DNA from: Primula veris
Lineage: Eukaryota; Streptophyta; Magnoliopsida; Ericales; Primulaceae
Direction of reading: 5' to 3'
DNA length: 64,000 nt
Assembly (NCBI GenBank): GCA_963682055.1
Contig: OY821747.1
Coordinates: 12,822,258-12,886,257 of the forward strand
In this document: positions 9,880-20,736 of the stretch, in pieces
Position numbering within the stretch: the first letter of the stretch is position 1
Layout: each line of letters starts with the position of its first letter
The notes under the pieces: generated by a model
The model's input: only the letters and a program-made list of their open reading frames with translations
Databases searched by the model: none
What the model was told of the DNA's origin: nothing
Translations under genes and position numbers: made by a program

Positions 9880-10867
9880 TTATTTTATAACATGCTCAAA
9901 ATTAAAATTATGACACACAACATAAATGCAAGGAATTTATATAAATGTTGGTATTAAAACATAATGGGTTCTAACAGTTTTCCAAGAAATAAAATATGGC
10001 ACCTGTGGGTGACCTCTATCTTATTCCTACTTTTAAGGATCAACTAATTATTACCTCAATTATATTTATTTAATAATGTTACCGGACCTGTGGGAAACCT
10101 AGTAACAAAACTTAAATAAATGTTTTACATAATTACCAACAATTGAGCATTCACTATTTAAAATTTTGTAACTATAGGCAACCAAAATCTATTTATATGA
10201 ATGCTTGATAACATTTCGTTAATATTTATTCAATACGGATCAAATCATGTGTTCTGTTTGATCTAACTTTTAAATATTAACAAACGAACATAAGTGTAGA
10301 AACACAAACGGGAAAACTATTTCATACTCTAACCCTTTCGGTAGCTCTAATATGATCCGACCAGGTAAGAGAGGGTGAGGGTTGGTGCAGCTAAGGCTGC
10401 TTAAAAACCGCCCTTACTAAGATACAAAGTATCAGCCGAAGTCTTGCCTTGCCATCGCATCATACTAGGTGAGCCTATTCGGAAAAGATTTATAATTTTC
10501 CAACCTTAATGTGAGTCTAAACTTGTTCGTAAACTTTTAACTACATTTACATAATTGTAGTATTAACAATTTTCTTATATGCACATTTCAAATCAAATGA
10601 GTTACATGTAAACCCATTTCGACAAATAAAACTTGTATTAAATATTCGTAACCTTCTATCTTAATGTTGTTGAAGCAACTACAGAAGCATACAAAAAACA
10701 TTGTGTACTAAATATGTTTTCCATATTCAGCAAGGTAACGTCGTACAATTGAAATAATACTCAAACAAATATTAAAAATAACCTCTATTCACAAAATAAC
10801 CTTTAACATATATGAACCATTTCTATTCATATAATAACTATGTAGAACATCATGCGAAATTAACTTA
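9880..10867 (-). other. copia-1 untranslated leader
   Basis: About 1 kb of AT-rich sequence between primer site and gag, with no supported reading frame. It holds a short semi-repeated pair (AATGTTACCGGACCTGTGGG near 10075 and ATGGCACCTGTGGG near 9996). Confidence 0.55.
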
Positions 10868-10881
10868 GGCTCATGATACCA
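10868..10881 (-). promoter_or_regulatory. Primer binding site of copia-1, initiator tRNA-Met type
   Basis: Minus-strand TGGTATCATGAGCC is close to the usual copia TGGTATCAGAGC. It lies two bases inside the LTR end at 10884. Confidence 0.8.
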
Positions 10882-10883
10882 AA

Positions 10884-11464
10884 TGTAACTCTATATTATA
10901 ACTTATATAATTATGTTACAAACATAATAAGCTAGAATCTTATTCCTACATGATGATCATACATTTAACGTTACAAAAGGTATGTCGAAACGCATACCTT
11001 GAGCCATGGGAATGCTTGTGAGCTCGGGACTTGAACACGGACTTGATTGTTGAGTTTCTCCCCCTTACCTATGCTATTTCATATAATTTTTGGTGTGTCT
11101 CAAAGTGATGGATTTGAGTCCTTTATATAGATGGGGAGAGGACTCAACCTCATGAAAAGACTTTCCGATCTCAACCATCCATCATGGTAGGATCAATCTT
11201 GACCATCCATAATGTCAAGAAATGAAAGGTTGTAACTCACCATTCATTACCACTAAGTCATAAACATTTTAACCTATGAATGTCAAAAGACCACACTAAT
11301 GACCAAGAATTTATGTATTGTAACTCTTGGTTGGGATTATTCTTACATATTTAGTTACTCAAATTTTTAGCTATTATATCTCATGAAATATAGGAAAACA
11401 GTATTTTTTTCGGATTATTATTATGAAATCCAATAATTCATATAAGTTTAATAAAAGCGTCACA
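10884..11464 (-). repeat. 5' LTR of copia-1
   Basis: Bounded on the minus strand by TGTGACGC (11464) and AGAGTTACA (10884), giving TG...CA ends and about 581 bp. A minus-strand TATA box (CTATATAAAG, plus positions 11121-11130) lies inside. No clean copy of this LTR is visible at the other end of the element. Confidence 0.7.
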
Positions 11465-11506
11465 TATATTTTATCTTAAATTTTAAACTATACCGGTGTT
11501 TCCCAT

Positions 11507-11903
11507 GGGAGCGTCTTTTTTGAAGACGAAATTCACTCAGTTATGGACCTATACCGGACATGACAGGTCCGATATATATGGGACCCGACAAAAGATATAT
11601 CGGACCTGTCCAGTCCGATATAATTGTCCCCCGAAACCCCACCCGTCACATCTTACTTTTGTCTCTTTCCATTATTTTACTTTTCTTTTATCCCCAGGGC
11701 CCATGTTGGAGTGAATTTTTTTCATTATTTTTCTTTTTTTTACCCACGCAGCCCACATTGGAGTGAATTTCAAAAATACACTAATAATTCTTAATTCTTG
11801 TAATTCATTCTGATTCTGAAAATTTTGAAATCATCATCAAAATTTTATCGGGTCCCATATATACCGGACCTGAGTGAATTTCGTCCTCAAAAAAGACGCT
11901 CCC
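11507..11903. mobile_element. Mutator-like MITE, 397 bp, 9-bp target duplication
   Basis: Terminal inverted repeats of about 34 bp (11507-11540 and 11870-11903) begin GGGAGCGTCTTTTTTGA and differ at one or two positions. The element is flanked by a perfect 9-bp direct repeat GTTTCCCAT (11498-11506 and 11904-11912). A 9-bp duplication is the Mutator superfamily mark. Subterminal sequence repeats the GGTCCGATATA / TATACCGGACC theme in inverted form. It codes for nothing and must have been moved by a transposase from elsewhere. Confidence 0.88.
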
Positions 11904-11912
11904 GTTTCCCAT

Positions 11913-12716
11913 AAACGTTTAAGTTACGTTTCCCGTTTTCGGTATTGATTTCCATTTCCCAAGTTGACAAGTATGTAGTATAAACAACAATCTAAATGCG
12001 GTAAACAAAGATGCATATACATACGCAAACAATTCACGCTCCCAGATAGCATATGGCAAGGGGAGGCATTCCGTACCGCATAGCGTAAACAAATGAAAAG
12101 GCGATATTTTTTTGTGGAAATATATTATGGCAATTATTTGCAAAAGTATTTGAGGATGAATTGCAAAATCCAAAAACCTATTGTAGCTATTTCAAAATCA
12201 GCCGTAGTTAATGAGACTATTTGCAATTTACCCCAAAATATAAAAAAAACACCATAAGACCAAAACGTAAGAGCAGTTTTCCTCGTATTTAAGGCATCAC
12301 TTTTATATTTTTAATATAACAGTTTAACTTTATACATTTTTTTAGCTTTTCTATCAAATTTATTATCATAACTAAATATTACTATATTTTAATATATTTC
12401 TATCATTTTTCTTTCAATCCAAATTAATTTAATAAAACAACCACATTAAATAACTTACTATTTTTTCGTATTTAAAGTAAAAAATACACTTTTACAACTT
12501 ATAAATAAACGTTTTGGTTTATATAAATTATGAGTTTTTTTTATCAATTTTACTATCAAAACTATATAAGTCATTTTTTTATTATTTTATTAATTTATAT
12601 ATGAAAATTAAAAATAAATAAGAGATAATAAGAGAAAATTAAGATATATAAATTATTATTTTAATTATATTAAATCAGATGCTCGCATTTTAGAACAATC
12701 TGAGTCATAGCGCTTG
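11913..12716. other. AT-rich spacer
   Basis: No coding or repeat signal that I can support between the MITE and the foldback element. Confidence 0.4.
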
Positions 12717-12724
12717 CTTTAACT

Positions 12725-13648
12725 GGGGAGATTCTCTTTTACATGCTCTGTTTACTCAACGCTATAACAGACGTGGGATTGGCAATCCCACGTCTGCGTG
12801 GCACTGCCACGTGCTGCCAAATATTTTTTTTTTTTTTTTTCTTCTGCAATTTGTTTTAAAATATCAAAAATTTTATCCATTTTATCCAAAAAAAATTTCA
12901 ATTTTATCCAAAAATAAATCTAACCATCAAACTATTCATATTTCAGATTAATATATTTTTTTATCAAATCAACGTCATTCTACCACTACAATTATCCCCA
13001 ATTTTACAAAAAAAAAATCTCTCAATTTACCAAAAAAAAACATCCCCAATTTTACCAAAAAAAAACTCTAACCATCAACCATCAAACTCGTATATCAAAT
13101 TAATATTTTTTTTTTCTCAAATCAATATCACTCTACCACTACATTTATCCCCAATTTTACAACAAAAAAAAACAGGAGGTTTTATTTTGGTAAATTGGGA
13201 TATGTTTTTTTTTTTTGTAAAATGGGGAATAAATGTAGTGGTAGAGTGATATTGATTTGAGAAAAAAAAAATATTAATTTGATATACGAGTTTGATGGTT
13301 GATGGTTAGAGTTTTTTTTTGGTAAAATTGGGGATGTTTTTTTTTTTTGTAAATTGAGAGATTTTTTTTTTTGTAAAATTGGGGATAATTGTAGTGGTAG
13401 AATGACGTTGATTTGATAAAAAAATATATTAATCTGAAATATGAATAGTTTGATGGTTAGATTTATTTTTGGATAAAATTGAATTTTTTTTTTTATAAAA
13501 ATGGATAAATTTTTTGATATTTTAAAACAAATTGCAGAAAAAAAAAAAATTTTATTTGGCAGCACGTGGCAGTGCCACGCAGACGTGGGATTGCCAATCC
13601 CACGTCTGTTATAGCGTTGAGTAAACAGAGATGTAAAAAAAATCCCCC
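12725..13648. mobile_element. Foldback (hairpin) element, 924 bp, 8-bp target duplication
   Basis: The two halves are near-perfect inverted copies meeting near 13185. The tip of each arm carries GTTTACTCAACGCTATAACA and a short palindrome (ACGTGGGATTGGCAATCCCACGT). Flanking direct repeats CTTTAACT (12717-12724 and 13649-13656) give an 8-bp duplication, as left by hAT transposases. Inside each arm a unit with AATTGTAGTGGTAGA and TTTGATGGTTAGA is tandemly doubled. It stands about 85 bp upstream of the first RCL1 exon copy. The frames in it are non-coding. A related fragment lies at 37.62-37.91 kb. Confidence 0.85.
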
Positions 13649-13732
13649 CTTTAACTGCCGCAAAACAGACACACACAAACACACACTTTCACACACATAG
13701 ATAGATATAGAGAGAGAAAGTGAGTAAAAACA

Positions 13733-13932
13733 ATGGTGAAGGCATTAAAATTAAAGGGTAGTCAAAGCTTCAGGCAAAGGCTGGTTCTTGCCATACTGTC
13801 ATCGACTATCGTAACGATCGAAGACATACGCGCCGACGATATATCACCGGGGCTTAGAAACTATGAGATTAATTTTCTTCGTTTACTCGAAAAAGATATC
13901 AAATGACTCTGTTGTTGAGATTAATGAAACTG
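13733..13932 (+). pseudogene. RCL1 exon 1, copy A
   Basis: Starts with ATG at 13733 and ends at the donor G|GTAAAA. It encodes MVKALKLKGSQSFRQRLVLA and continues until an extra A in a run of five (near 13891) shifts the frame, giving a stop a few codons later. Compared with the family pattern, the exon is 200 bp where 199 would be in frame. The leader before it (AGATAGATATAGAGAGAG) also precedes copy B. Confidence 0.8.
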
Positions 13933-14259
13933 GTAAAAAAAATCTCTCCTTTTTATTTTACTATTATTGTCAATTTTTTTATTGGGTTTTTGGAGTTATA
14001 TAACTAATAATGAGTTTTGTCAATTTGGGTGTTAAGGATATTTAGTTTTAGTATATAGGCCTTTTTTTTTTGTAATTGATACTTTTAAACAAAAATTCCC
14101 ATTTATTTACCCTTATGCCCACTGTATTTATTGGGTTTTAGATACAGGATTAGGGTTTTAGGAGTTATATCAGTTTTGTCAATTTGGGTGTGAAGGATAT
14201 TTAGTTTTAGTATTTTAGGTCTTTTTTTTGGCTGATATTCTTAAGCAAAAATTTCCCAT

Positions 14260-15316
14260 GTGTGCTTGGCGGAGAGATTGGAAGCACTTCCTAGGTCCAG
14301 AAGCCCATCTAGCAAAATTATGAGTGTGTTCGGAGCATTAGAAGCCCATTTGGGAGAAGTTGTTTTTTGACACTTCTGACAATAGACTTCCTCACAAAGT
14401 CAAAATAAAAAACAAATAATTCCCAATAGAAAAAACAAATAAAAAATCAATAAAAATCACAAAAAACAAAAAAAATCACAAAAATCACAAAAAAAATATA
14501 AAAAATAAATAAAAAATCACAAAATATTATAAAAATATAAAAAAAAAAAAAAAAAAATCACCAAAAAATTATAAAAAATGAAAAAATCACAAAATTTTAA
14601 AAAAAATACAAAAAAAATTATAAAAGATGAAAAAAAATCACAAAATATTATAAAAATATAAAAAAAATAAAAATTTATAAAAAAATGAAAAAAATCACAA
14701 AATTATAAAAAAAAATGAAAAAAATCACTTTTATTGAACTTTATGCACTTTCGACTGTACTAGATGCACTTTCGACTGAACCAGATGCACTTTTAGCTAA
14801 AGTATATGCACTTTCGGTATAAAAAGTGTTATATTGACAAAAAAAATTATATATTTTTTTGTAATTTTTTAAAAGTTTGTGATTTTTTGTAATTTTTTGA
14901 ATTTTTTATAATTTGTTTTGTGATTTTTGTATTTTTTTAATAATTTTTGGTGATTTTTGGTGATTTTTTATAATTTTTGGTGGTTTTTTATAATTTTTTA
15001 TAATTTTTTTGATTTTTTTTTTATAATTTTTTATGATTTTTTATGATTTTTTTTTATATTTTTTTTGTTTTTTTTTTATATTTTTTGTGTTTTTTTTCAT
15101 TTTTATAATCTTTATGTGTATTTTCGTAGTATATGAATTATTGTGGTATTAAAGTCATTTCGAACTTATACATATCAAACGCAGACAAAACTTATAAAAA
15201 TCAAAAGCACTTTTCCACCAGACGCTAATTTTTTCTAAAGTACTTTTTATATAAGTCACTTTTCAACAGCACTTTTCCAGACAGCACTTTTTAGGGAAGC
15301 ACTTGATTTCCAAACA
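14260..15316. mobile_element. Probable hAT-like non-autonomous element between the exon 1 copies
   Basis: The left end (GCTTGGCGGAGAGATTGGAAG, then CACTTCC) is an imperfect inverted match of the right end (GGAAGCACTTGATTTCCAAA). The interior is an extreme A-rich half (14400-14720) facing a T-rich half (14830-15110), which would fold back. A short tandem motif TGCACTTTCGACTG occurs around 14747-14790. I could not find a convincing target duplication, so the superfamily is a guess. Confidence 0.5.
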
Positions 15317-15472
15317 GCACCAGCCTTTTGCCACCGTATTCATTGGGGTTTTAGAGTTGCGGTTTTAGGAGTTATATTAGTTATGTCAATTTGGGCATTG
15401 AGATAGTATATTAGTTATGTCAATTTGGGCATTGAGATAGATAGATATAGAGAGAGAAAGTGAGTAAACACA

Positions 15473-15669
15473 ATGGTGAAATTATTGAAGCTTAAGGGAA
15501 GTCAAAACTTCAGGCAAAGGCTGGTTCTCGCCACACTGTCATCGACTACCGTTACAATCGAAGACATATGCGCCGACGATATCTCACCGGGGCTTAGAAA
15601 CTATGAGCTTAATTTTCTTCGTTTATTCGAAAAGATATCCGATGACTGTTGTTGAGATTAATGAAACTG
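15473..15669 (+). pseudogene. RCL1 exon 1, copy B
   Basis: A second copy of the first exon with the same leader and donor, 1.74 kb downstream of copy A. It is 197 bp long. Two bases are missing in the codons for DDSVVEINETG, so the frame stops at 15655. The frameshift differs from that in copy A, so the two copies decayed independently. Confidence 0.8.
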
Positions 15670-18119
15670 GTAAAAAAGAATCTATCTTTTTATTAACCAT
15701 TTTACCACTGTATATGATTTGGGTTTTAGCGATAGAGTTAGGGTTTTAGGAGTTATATCAAAAGACTGTTGTTAAGATTAATGACTTTGAGAAAACTTAG
15801 TTGCTTGAAAGCTGCATCCATAAAAATCCAAAAGTTGTCACTTCAGTACAAAGTCTGGTTAACGACACACTGGCGGTGGTGTCAAAATCTATAAAATCTG
15901 TAGTCGTTCAGTCCTTATTCACATGTTTTATCATCCTATCAAGGATTTTTTTTTTTTGTATTAGGGCTTTGAGTATGGTAGATTTACTGGTTCACTTTCT
16001 AATTGGCTATCCGTTTTTTGTTGTTGATAATGTACATGTTTCTGAGCAGATTGTAGAACGATTTTGTTTTTTTATGCTAAAACTGTCGTAAATTTGGTTG
16101 GCCAACCTACTGTTTGGCTTTCTTACCTATAATAGGCATACTTCAATGAACCCATGATGTTTCTCAGTGTCACAGTAACTAAACTTGCTTAAATTATATT
16201 GCGCAATAAGCCCATAATTCGCCACCAGACGTTGTTGATCTTCTCTTTCCTGGATTACTTATTGATACACTGTGCCTAGGCATTGAAACAACATTTTCTT
16301 TTTTTGTTTAAGAACGATGTTACATACACTTCTCAAATATGATTTCCAAGCTAAATTGAGCATGTACGATCTAAAGACATATAAATACAACTATTATCCA
16401 ATACACTGTTACATAAGTGATACGTTTATTCGTAATCCTTTCACTCCTTATAGAACTCCTCATGTCCATTTGTAGCTCCAAAGTATCATAAGATATTGAT
16501 ATCTGTATTTATAATTGTTACTGATGTGGGGTTTCTGATCTAGGGTCTAGAGATGTAAGATTTATATCTCATCTTGAGTAATTAAAACTTTTAAGACATA
16601 ATTTGCCACTTAATGATGCAGCATTGACTTTTGTCGATTAAACTGATCAACTATAGGTCTTGTTGTCTTCCATAACGGCTGAATAATTAAGCTTCATCCA
16701 TAATACTGGTTAAGTGGTATTTTTTTTCCTGATTTCATTCCGAGAAAAGGAGTAATCTTCAAATCTGTACTTTTACGTAGATGTAATAAAATGCTGTGAA
16801 ACTATTAGTATGTTAAAGCAACTAAGCCTAATATATATCCTAAATATTGATTATTATGACATGCCAGGCACAAAATTAAAGTATAAACCTGGAACTCTGA
16901 TGGGTAAGAGACATCTCGTGCATGACTGCGGACTCAGTCGGTCTATGGGCTACTTTTTGAAACCCCTAGCCGTGCTTGGAATGTTTGGAAAGAATCCCCT
17001 CTCTATTACACTTAAAGGTGCAGCACGTCACTTCAATTTATTTATTTTACGTGAAGTTACATGTTCATCTCAGCAAGTTGATGCAATAGATTTGATTGTG
17101 GCCGTTAGATATTTTGTTTCTTTCTTCACTTGCAATTGTTTATCACTCTTGTGTTAGATATTTACGTTCCTGAAGTGTTTTGATGTGGAAAGATTCATCT
17201 TCTTCTGTTTTCCTCATTGAGTTTGATTTTAAATTCACCCCTTTATAGATGCAGCTTATGTAATGGCTTTACAAAAAAACATTTTTACAGGGTAGATGTA
17301 TACTAGCTCATTTTCCTTTGTATATTGGTGCAAGTGCACACACCTCGGTGAAATGAACTTCTTCTGATTAAATTCTAGTTATTAATCAAGTTCTATTAAG
17401 CTTGCAGCTGTAGGTATTGAGAGGTTGTCTAATTCTTGTTCATGTTTTTGTCTAAAATCTAGGGGTTGGAACTAAGAAATGCAAAATCTGTGGTGTCACA
17501 GCAAATCGTGATACTGTTGGATGTTTTAGAATGTCCAGATATGATTTTTTTTTTTCTTGAAGCCTAACATATGGGCTTTTAGATGCAGTAGGAAAATGTT
17601 ATTTATTTGTGAAAGTAACCAGAAGTCATTCTTATTGGCTTGCATGTTGCTAAGCGTTCTGTAAGCATAACAGGTCAAAGTTCTAGTCTGTAAACGTTTA
17701 GATGCATTATTTATCCGGTAAATATGAGTCACCATTATATCTGCTTTATTCGATATAATTGTATATTTTGAGTCCCTGTTATATGCGTTGCACTAACGAT
17801 AATGTTGTTTACAGGGATTACAAATGATTCCCAGGATCCTTCTGTTGATACATTCAGATCAACAACATTAAATATACTGAAGCGCTTTGGAATTCCTTCA
17901 GACGGGTTGAGCTTAAAAATCGAGGCTCGTGGCTCTCCTCCTCTTGGTGGCGGACAAATAGAATTATCGGTTCCTATCATTGAGGATACCCTAAAAGTAA
18001 GTTTTCACCAGAGATTTTTTTTTGTGGTAATGCTTGGCAGCATTTTTTTACCAGCTTAACAATGTCATAGTATCAATTCCTGGAAGTTTAGATCATTCTT
18101 TCTGGCCAATGGAGAAAGT

Positions 18120-18375
18120 GAATACCCCATAAAAAGTATCTCTTTATATAGAATTGTCTCTGTCCAATATTGGCCCCACGTTTTAAATATATTACGAAAG
18201 TGGTTTAAAACACTATTAGTACCCAGAAAAGGGACCATCGGTGTAACTTAGTGAAACTATGGGAGCAATGCCCGTCTAACTGAAATTATGAGACCACTTA
18301 TTTAAACTTTGAGGACTAACAGTGTTATACTAACCGGAACATAATGACCAAATCAGACGTACGTGGACCATCGTT
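18120..18375. repeat. Dispersed intron repeat, copy 1
   Basis: Within RCL1 intron 3. It shares phrases such as GGGACCATCGGTGTAACTTA and GAAACTATGGGAGCAATG with copies near 18.9 kb and 43.5 kb. Confidence 0.45.
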
Positions 18376-18884
18376 ATTATTCTCAGTTTCTCACTATCAA
18401 GTTTGAGCTTTTGGATCAAATCTTTTTTGGTCTTTTGGGAGACTAAACACCCATAGAAGTACTTGAGAATACAGAATTGACAGTTTCAATCATTATGTGC
18501 GCAGAAGTATGTGTGTAGTGTAGTATGTAGGGGTTTCCTTTTCTTATTTTTATTGCTAGAGCTAATTCATCTTTAAAATTATGTTCTCACAGGCAGTGTC
18601 ATGGGACGACCCGGGCTTGGTAAAAAGGATAAGGGGAACAACCTTTTCAACAAGATTGAGCGTTCAGTATGAGCAAGGCATTATACGCGTAGCTCGTGGA
18701 ATTTTTAATCGCCTTTGTTATGATATATTCGTTGCTACAGATCCTAAAAAGGAAGTTGAAGGCGAAAGCGTACAAAAAAGAAGCCATTCGGCAGCGGAAA
18801 GTACGTTAGCCTTTAAGAAAATCTGTCGGCTTTGAATGTCTCTTTGTTTTGTTTGATGATATAATTTGTTTTAACTTTTCATTC

Positions 18885-19195
18885 ATCACCACTAGCAATA
18901 ATTCTCATACTTTGGATCAATTTCCATTTATCCCCTAGTTTCAGTTGTGCAACACTTATGGTCCCCATACTTATGTTGAATTTCTATTTGGTCCGAAAGT
19001 TTCAATTGATCACTAAGAGTACCGTAGGTTTACTAGTGGTCCCCAAGTATAACACAGCTTGTCCTCATTGGCAGAGACCACTTAGTGTAACGTTGAACTT
19101 GTTGGGACCACCAGTGTAACTAAATCAAACTATGAGGAGCAATAGTTGCAGCTGAAACTATGGGGTCCAATACCCAAATCAAAATTTCCCAAAGT
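18885..19195. repeat. Dispersed intron repeat, copy 2
   Basis: Within RCL1 intron 4. It has inverted-repeat-like halves (TGGTCCCCAAGTATAAC against TGGGACCACCAGTGTAAC) and belongs to the same family as 18.12-18.37 kb and 43.45-43.78 kb. Confidence 0.45.
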
Positions 19196-20736
19196 ATTGG
19201 AACTGTTCCTGGGAATTCCCCCCTCCATATCTTGATCTTTTTTATTTCTTAATGTTTTTCAGATCACCTGGCTATGGGGTGTCGCTTGTTGCTGAAACTA
19301 CTTCTGGTTGCTTTATATCTGTTGATACTGCTATATCAAGAGGAAAAGTGAATGAAGATGATGAAATTGGAGAGGATAAAAGGTTTTCTTCAAATGCAGA
19401 GGAAGTTGGCGAGAATATTGCTTCTCTATTATGTAGAGAGATTGAGTAAGGTGGGGTAGTGGTCTCCACCCACCAGGTTAGTGTTAATATCTAATGGACA
19501 GCATTTGTATTTTTTCTGTTTTTGAAAACACAAAGCCTTAATCACTGTGGAAGTTATAATATTTGTTTATTTTTATCTGAAAAAGCTCTAAATGCTCTAA
19601 GATCACCTTTTTACGCCCCTAGAAATGTTTTTTGCCCTTTCAAGCTTTAACGAGCTTGGGTATTAAAAGAAAGTATAATCGGAAATCTTTTTATTTTTTA
19701 CGAATGATGAAACCATTATCTTGCAGGTTTTTTTTTCTTCATATGATCACTAGCGGGTGTCTTTCTTGTTTGAATGTCAATTATTAACCTTGGGGTTTCT
19801 TTTTAACTTGCATAATTTTATGGATTTTTTGTTTTACGCTTTATAATTTTTAAATTTTAATATGATGAATATGAAAAGATGCAATATTGTTTAGCTATGT
19901 AGTTGTTTAGGTGGTACAAATATAATGTTATGCAAAACTCAGGGCTAACGCCTTGATGTTTACACTTTAGTGTAAATATGGCAAAGACGGTTTCAGCTTC
20001 GCTTCTAATTGATTGATTTATTGCATCTTTGTTACGACAAGAAGACAATGTTAGGTATAATAGCTTTTTGAGGTGATTTGAACCTAATATCCCTCAGATT
20101 CAGCAAAATAGTTGTGTACTGGTAACTAATTCTTACATTATACTCGTAAAATGCATCTAATCAGAATAAGGTTGAATATAGGAAGGTAAGATTAACTGAG
20201 CTTATATATGCTGTCAAACCGCAGGCCTTTCCTGAATTTTTTTGATATCGGTATTACATCATGAATTCATTTTCTTGTTTTATACATTCCTCTGAACCTT
20301 ATGAGGTGTATTGAACTTTATGTCCTCAAATTTAACAAACAATTGTGTGCTGGTAACAAAACAATTAAACTCTACTCATCATCTTTGAAGGTACCTATCA
20401 AATTAAGGTTGAATATTAGAACATAGGTCCGATCTAGCTTATATATTTTAAAAAACACAGATCTTGAGTGAGATTTATCGAAATTGGCGTAGCAATCTGA
20501 ATTTGTTTTTGTGTTCTTTTGTGTGTGCAGGGTTTGTTGTTTCTCCTTTGTGCATTATGTCCCCAAGACGTTTCAAAAGTCTGTGTTGGGAAGCTTTCAC
20601 CTCACGAGCAACACTCAGAAGTGTAAAAGAATTCCTTGGTGTTACTTTTGCCATCAAACCAGATCCATCAAATGAAACGGTTATACTGAAATGTATCGGA
20701 AGTGGGCTACCAAATTTATCCAGAAAACTATCATGA

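Larger units (their letters stand above)
5496..11464 (-). mobile_element. Ty1/copia retrotransposon (copia-1), degraded
   Basis: On the minus strand the order is 5' LTR (11464-10884), tRNA-Met-type primer site, non-coding leader, gag, protease, integrase, RT and RNase H, which is copia order. A purine tract AAGTGGGAGAA (5496-5506) marks the start of the 3' LTR. The sequence beyond it (5375-5495) shows only faint similarity to the matching end of the 5' LTR. The 3' LTR is therefore truncated by the Tat element, or comes from another element. The single gag-pol frame has about five in-frame stops and one frameshift. Confidence 0.85.
13733..20736 (+). pseudogene. RCL1: RNA 3'-terminal phosphate cyclase-like gene, disabled
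   Basis: The exons match plant RCL1, a nucleolar factor for 18S rRNA maturation: exon 1 in two copies (13733-13932, 15473-15669), then 16868-17017, 17815-17996, 18593-18800, 19263-19476 and 20531-20736. Recognisable parts are LKGSQNFRQRLVLATLSS, LKYKPGTLMGKRHLVHDCGL, DTFRSTTLNILKRFGIPS, PPLGGGQIELSVP, RIRGTTFSTR, SPGYGVSLVAETTSGCF and the final IKPDPSNETVILKCIGSGL. Introns are kept, so it is not a retrocopy. Lesions: exon 1 copy A has one extra base and copy B lacks two; exon 5 has TAA (19447-19449) where Gln is expected; exon 6 is out of frame after LSPHE; and the exon 4/5 junction is out of phase as I draw it. Splicing could not restore a full-length protein. The product family lacks cyclase activity, so the role stated is from family knowledge. 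Confidence 0.88.

Noticed and set aside
13182..13696. Minus-strand frames of 166 and 67 residues
   Set aside because: They lie in one arm of the foldback element, consist of Ile/Phe/Lys runs and have no counterpart in the other arm.
14400..15110. Possible matrix attachment or replication origin in extreme A/T-rich DNA
   Set aside because: The A-rich and T-rich halves are better explained as the interior of an inverted-repeat element; there is no independent origin signal.
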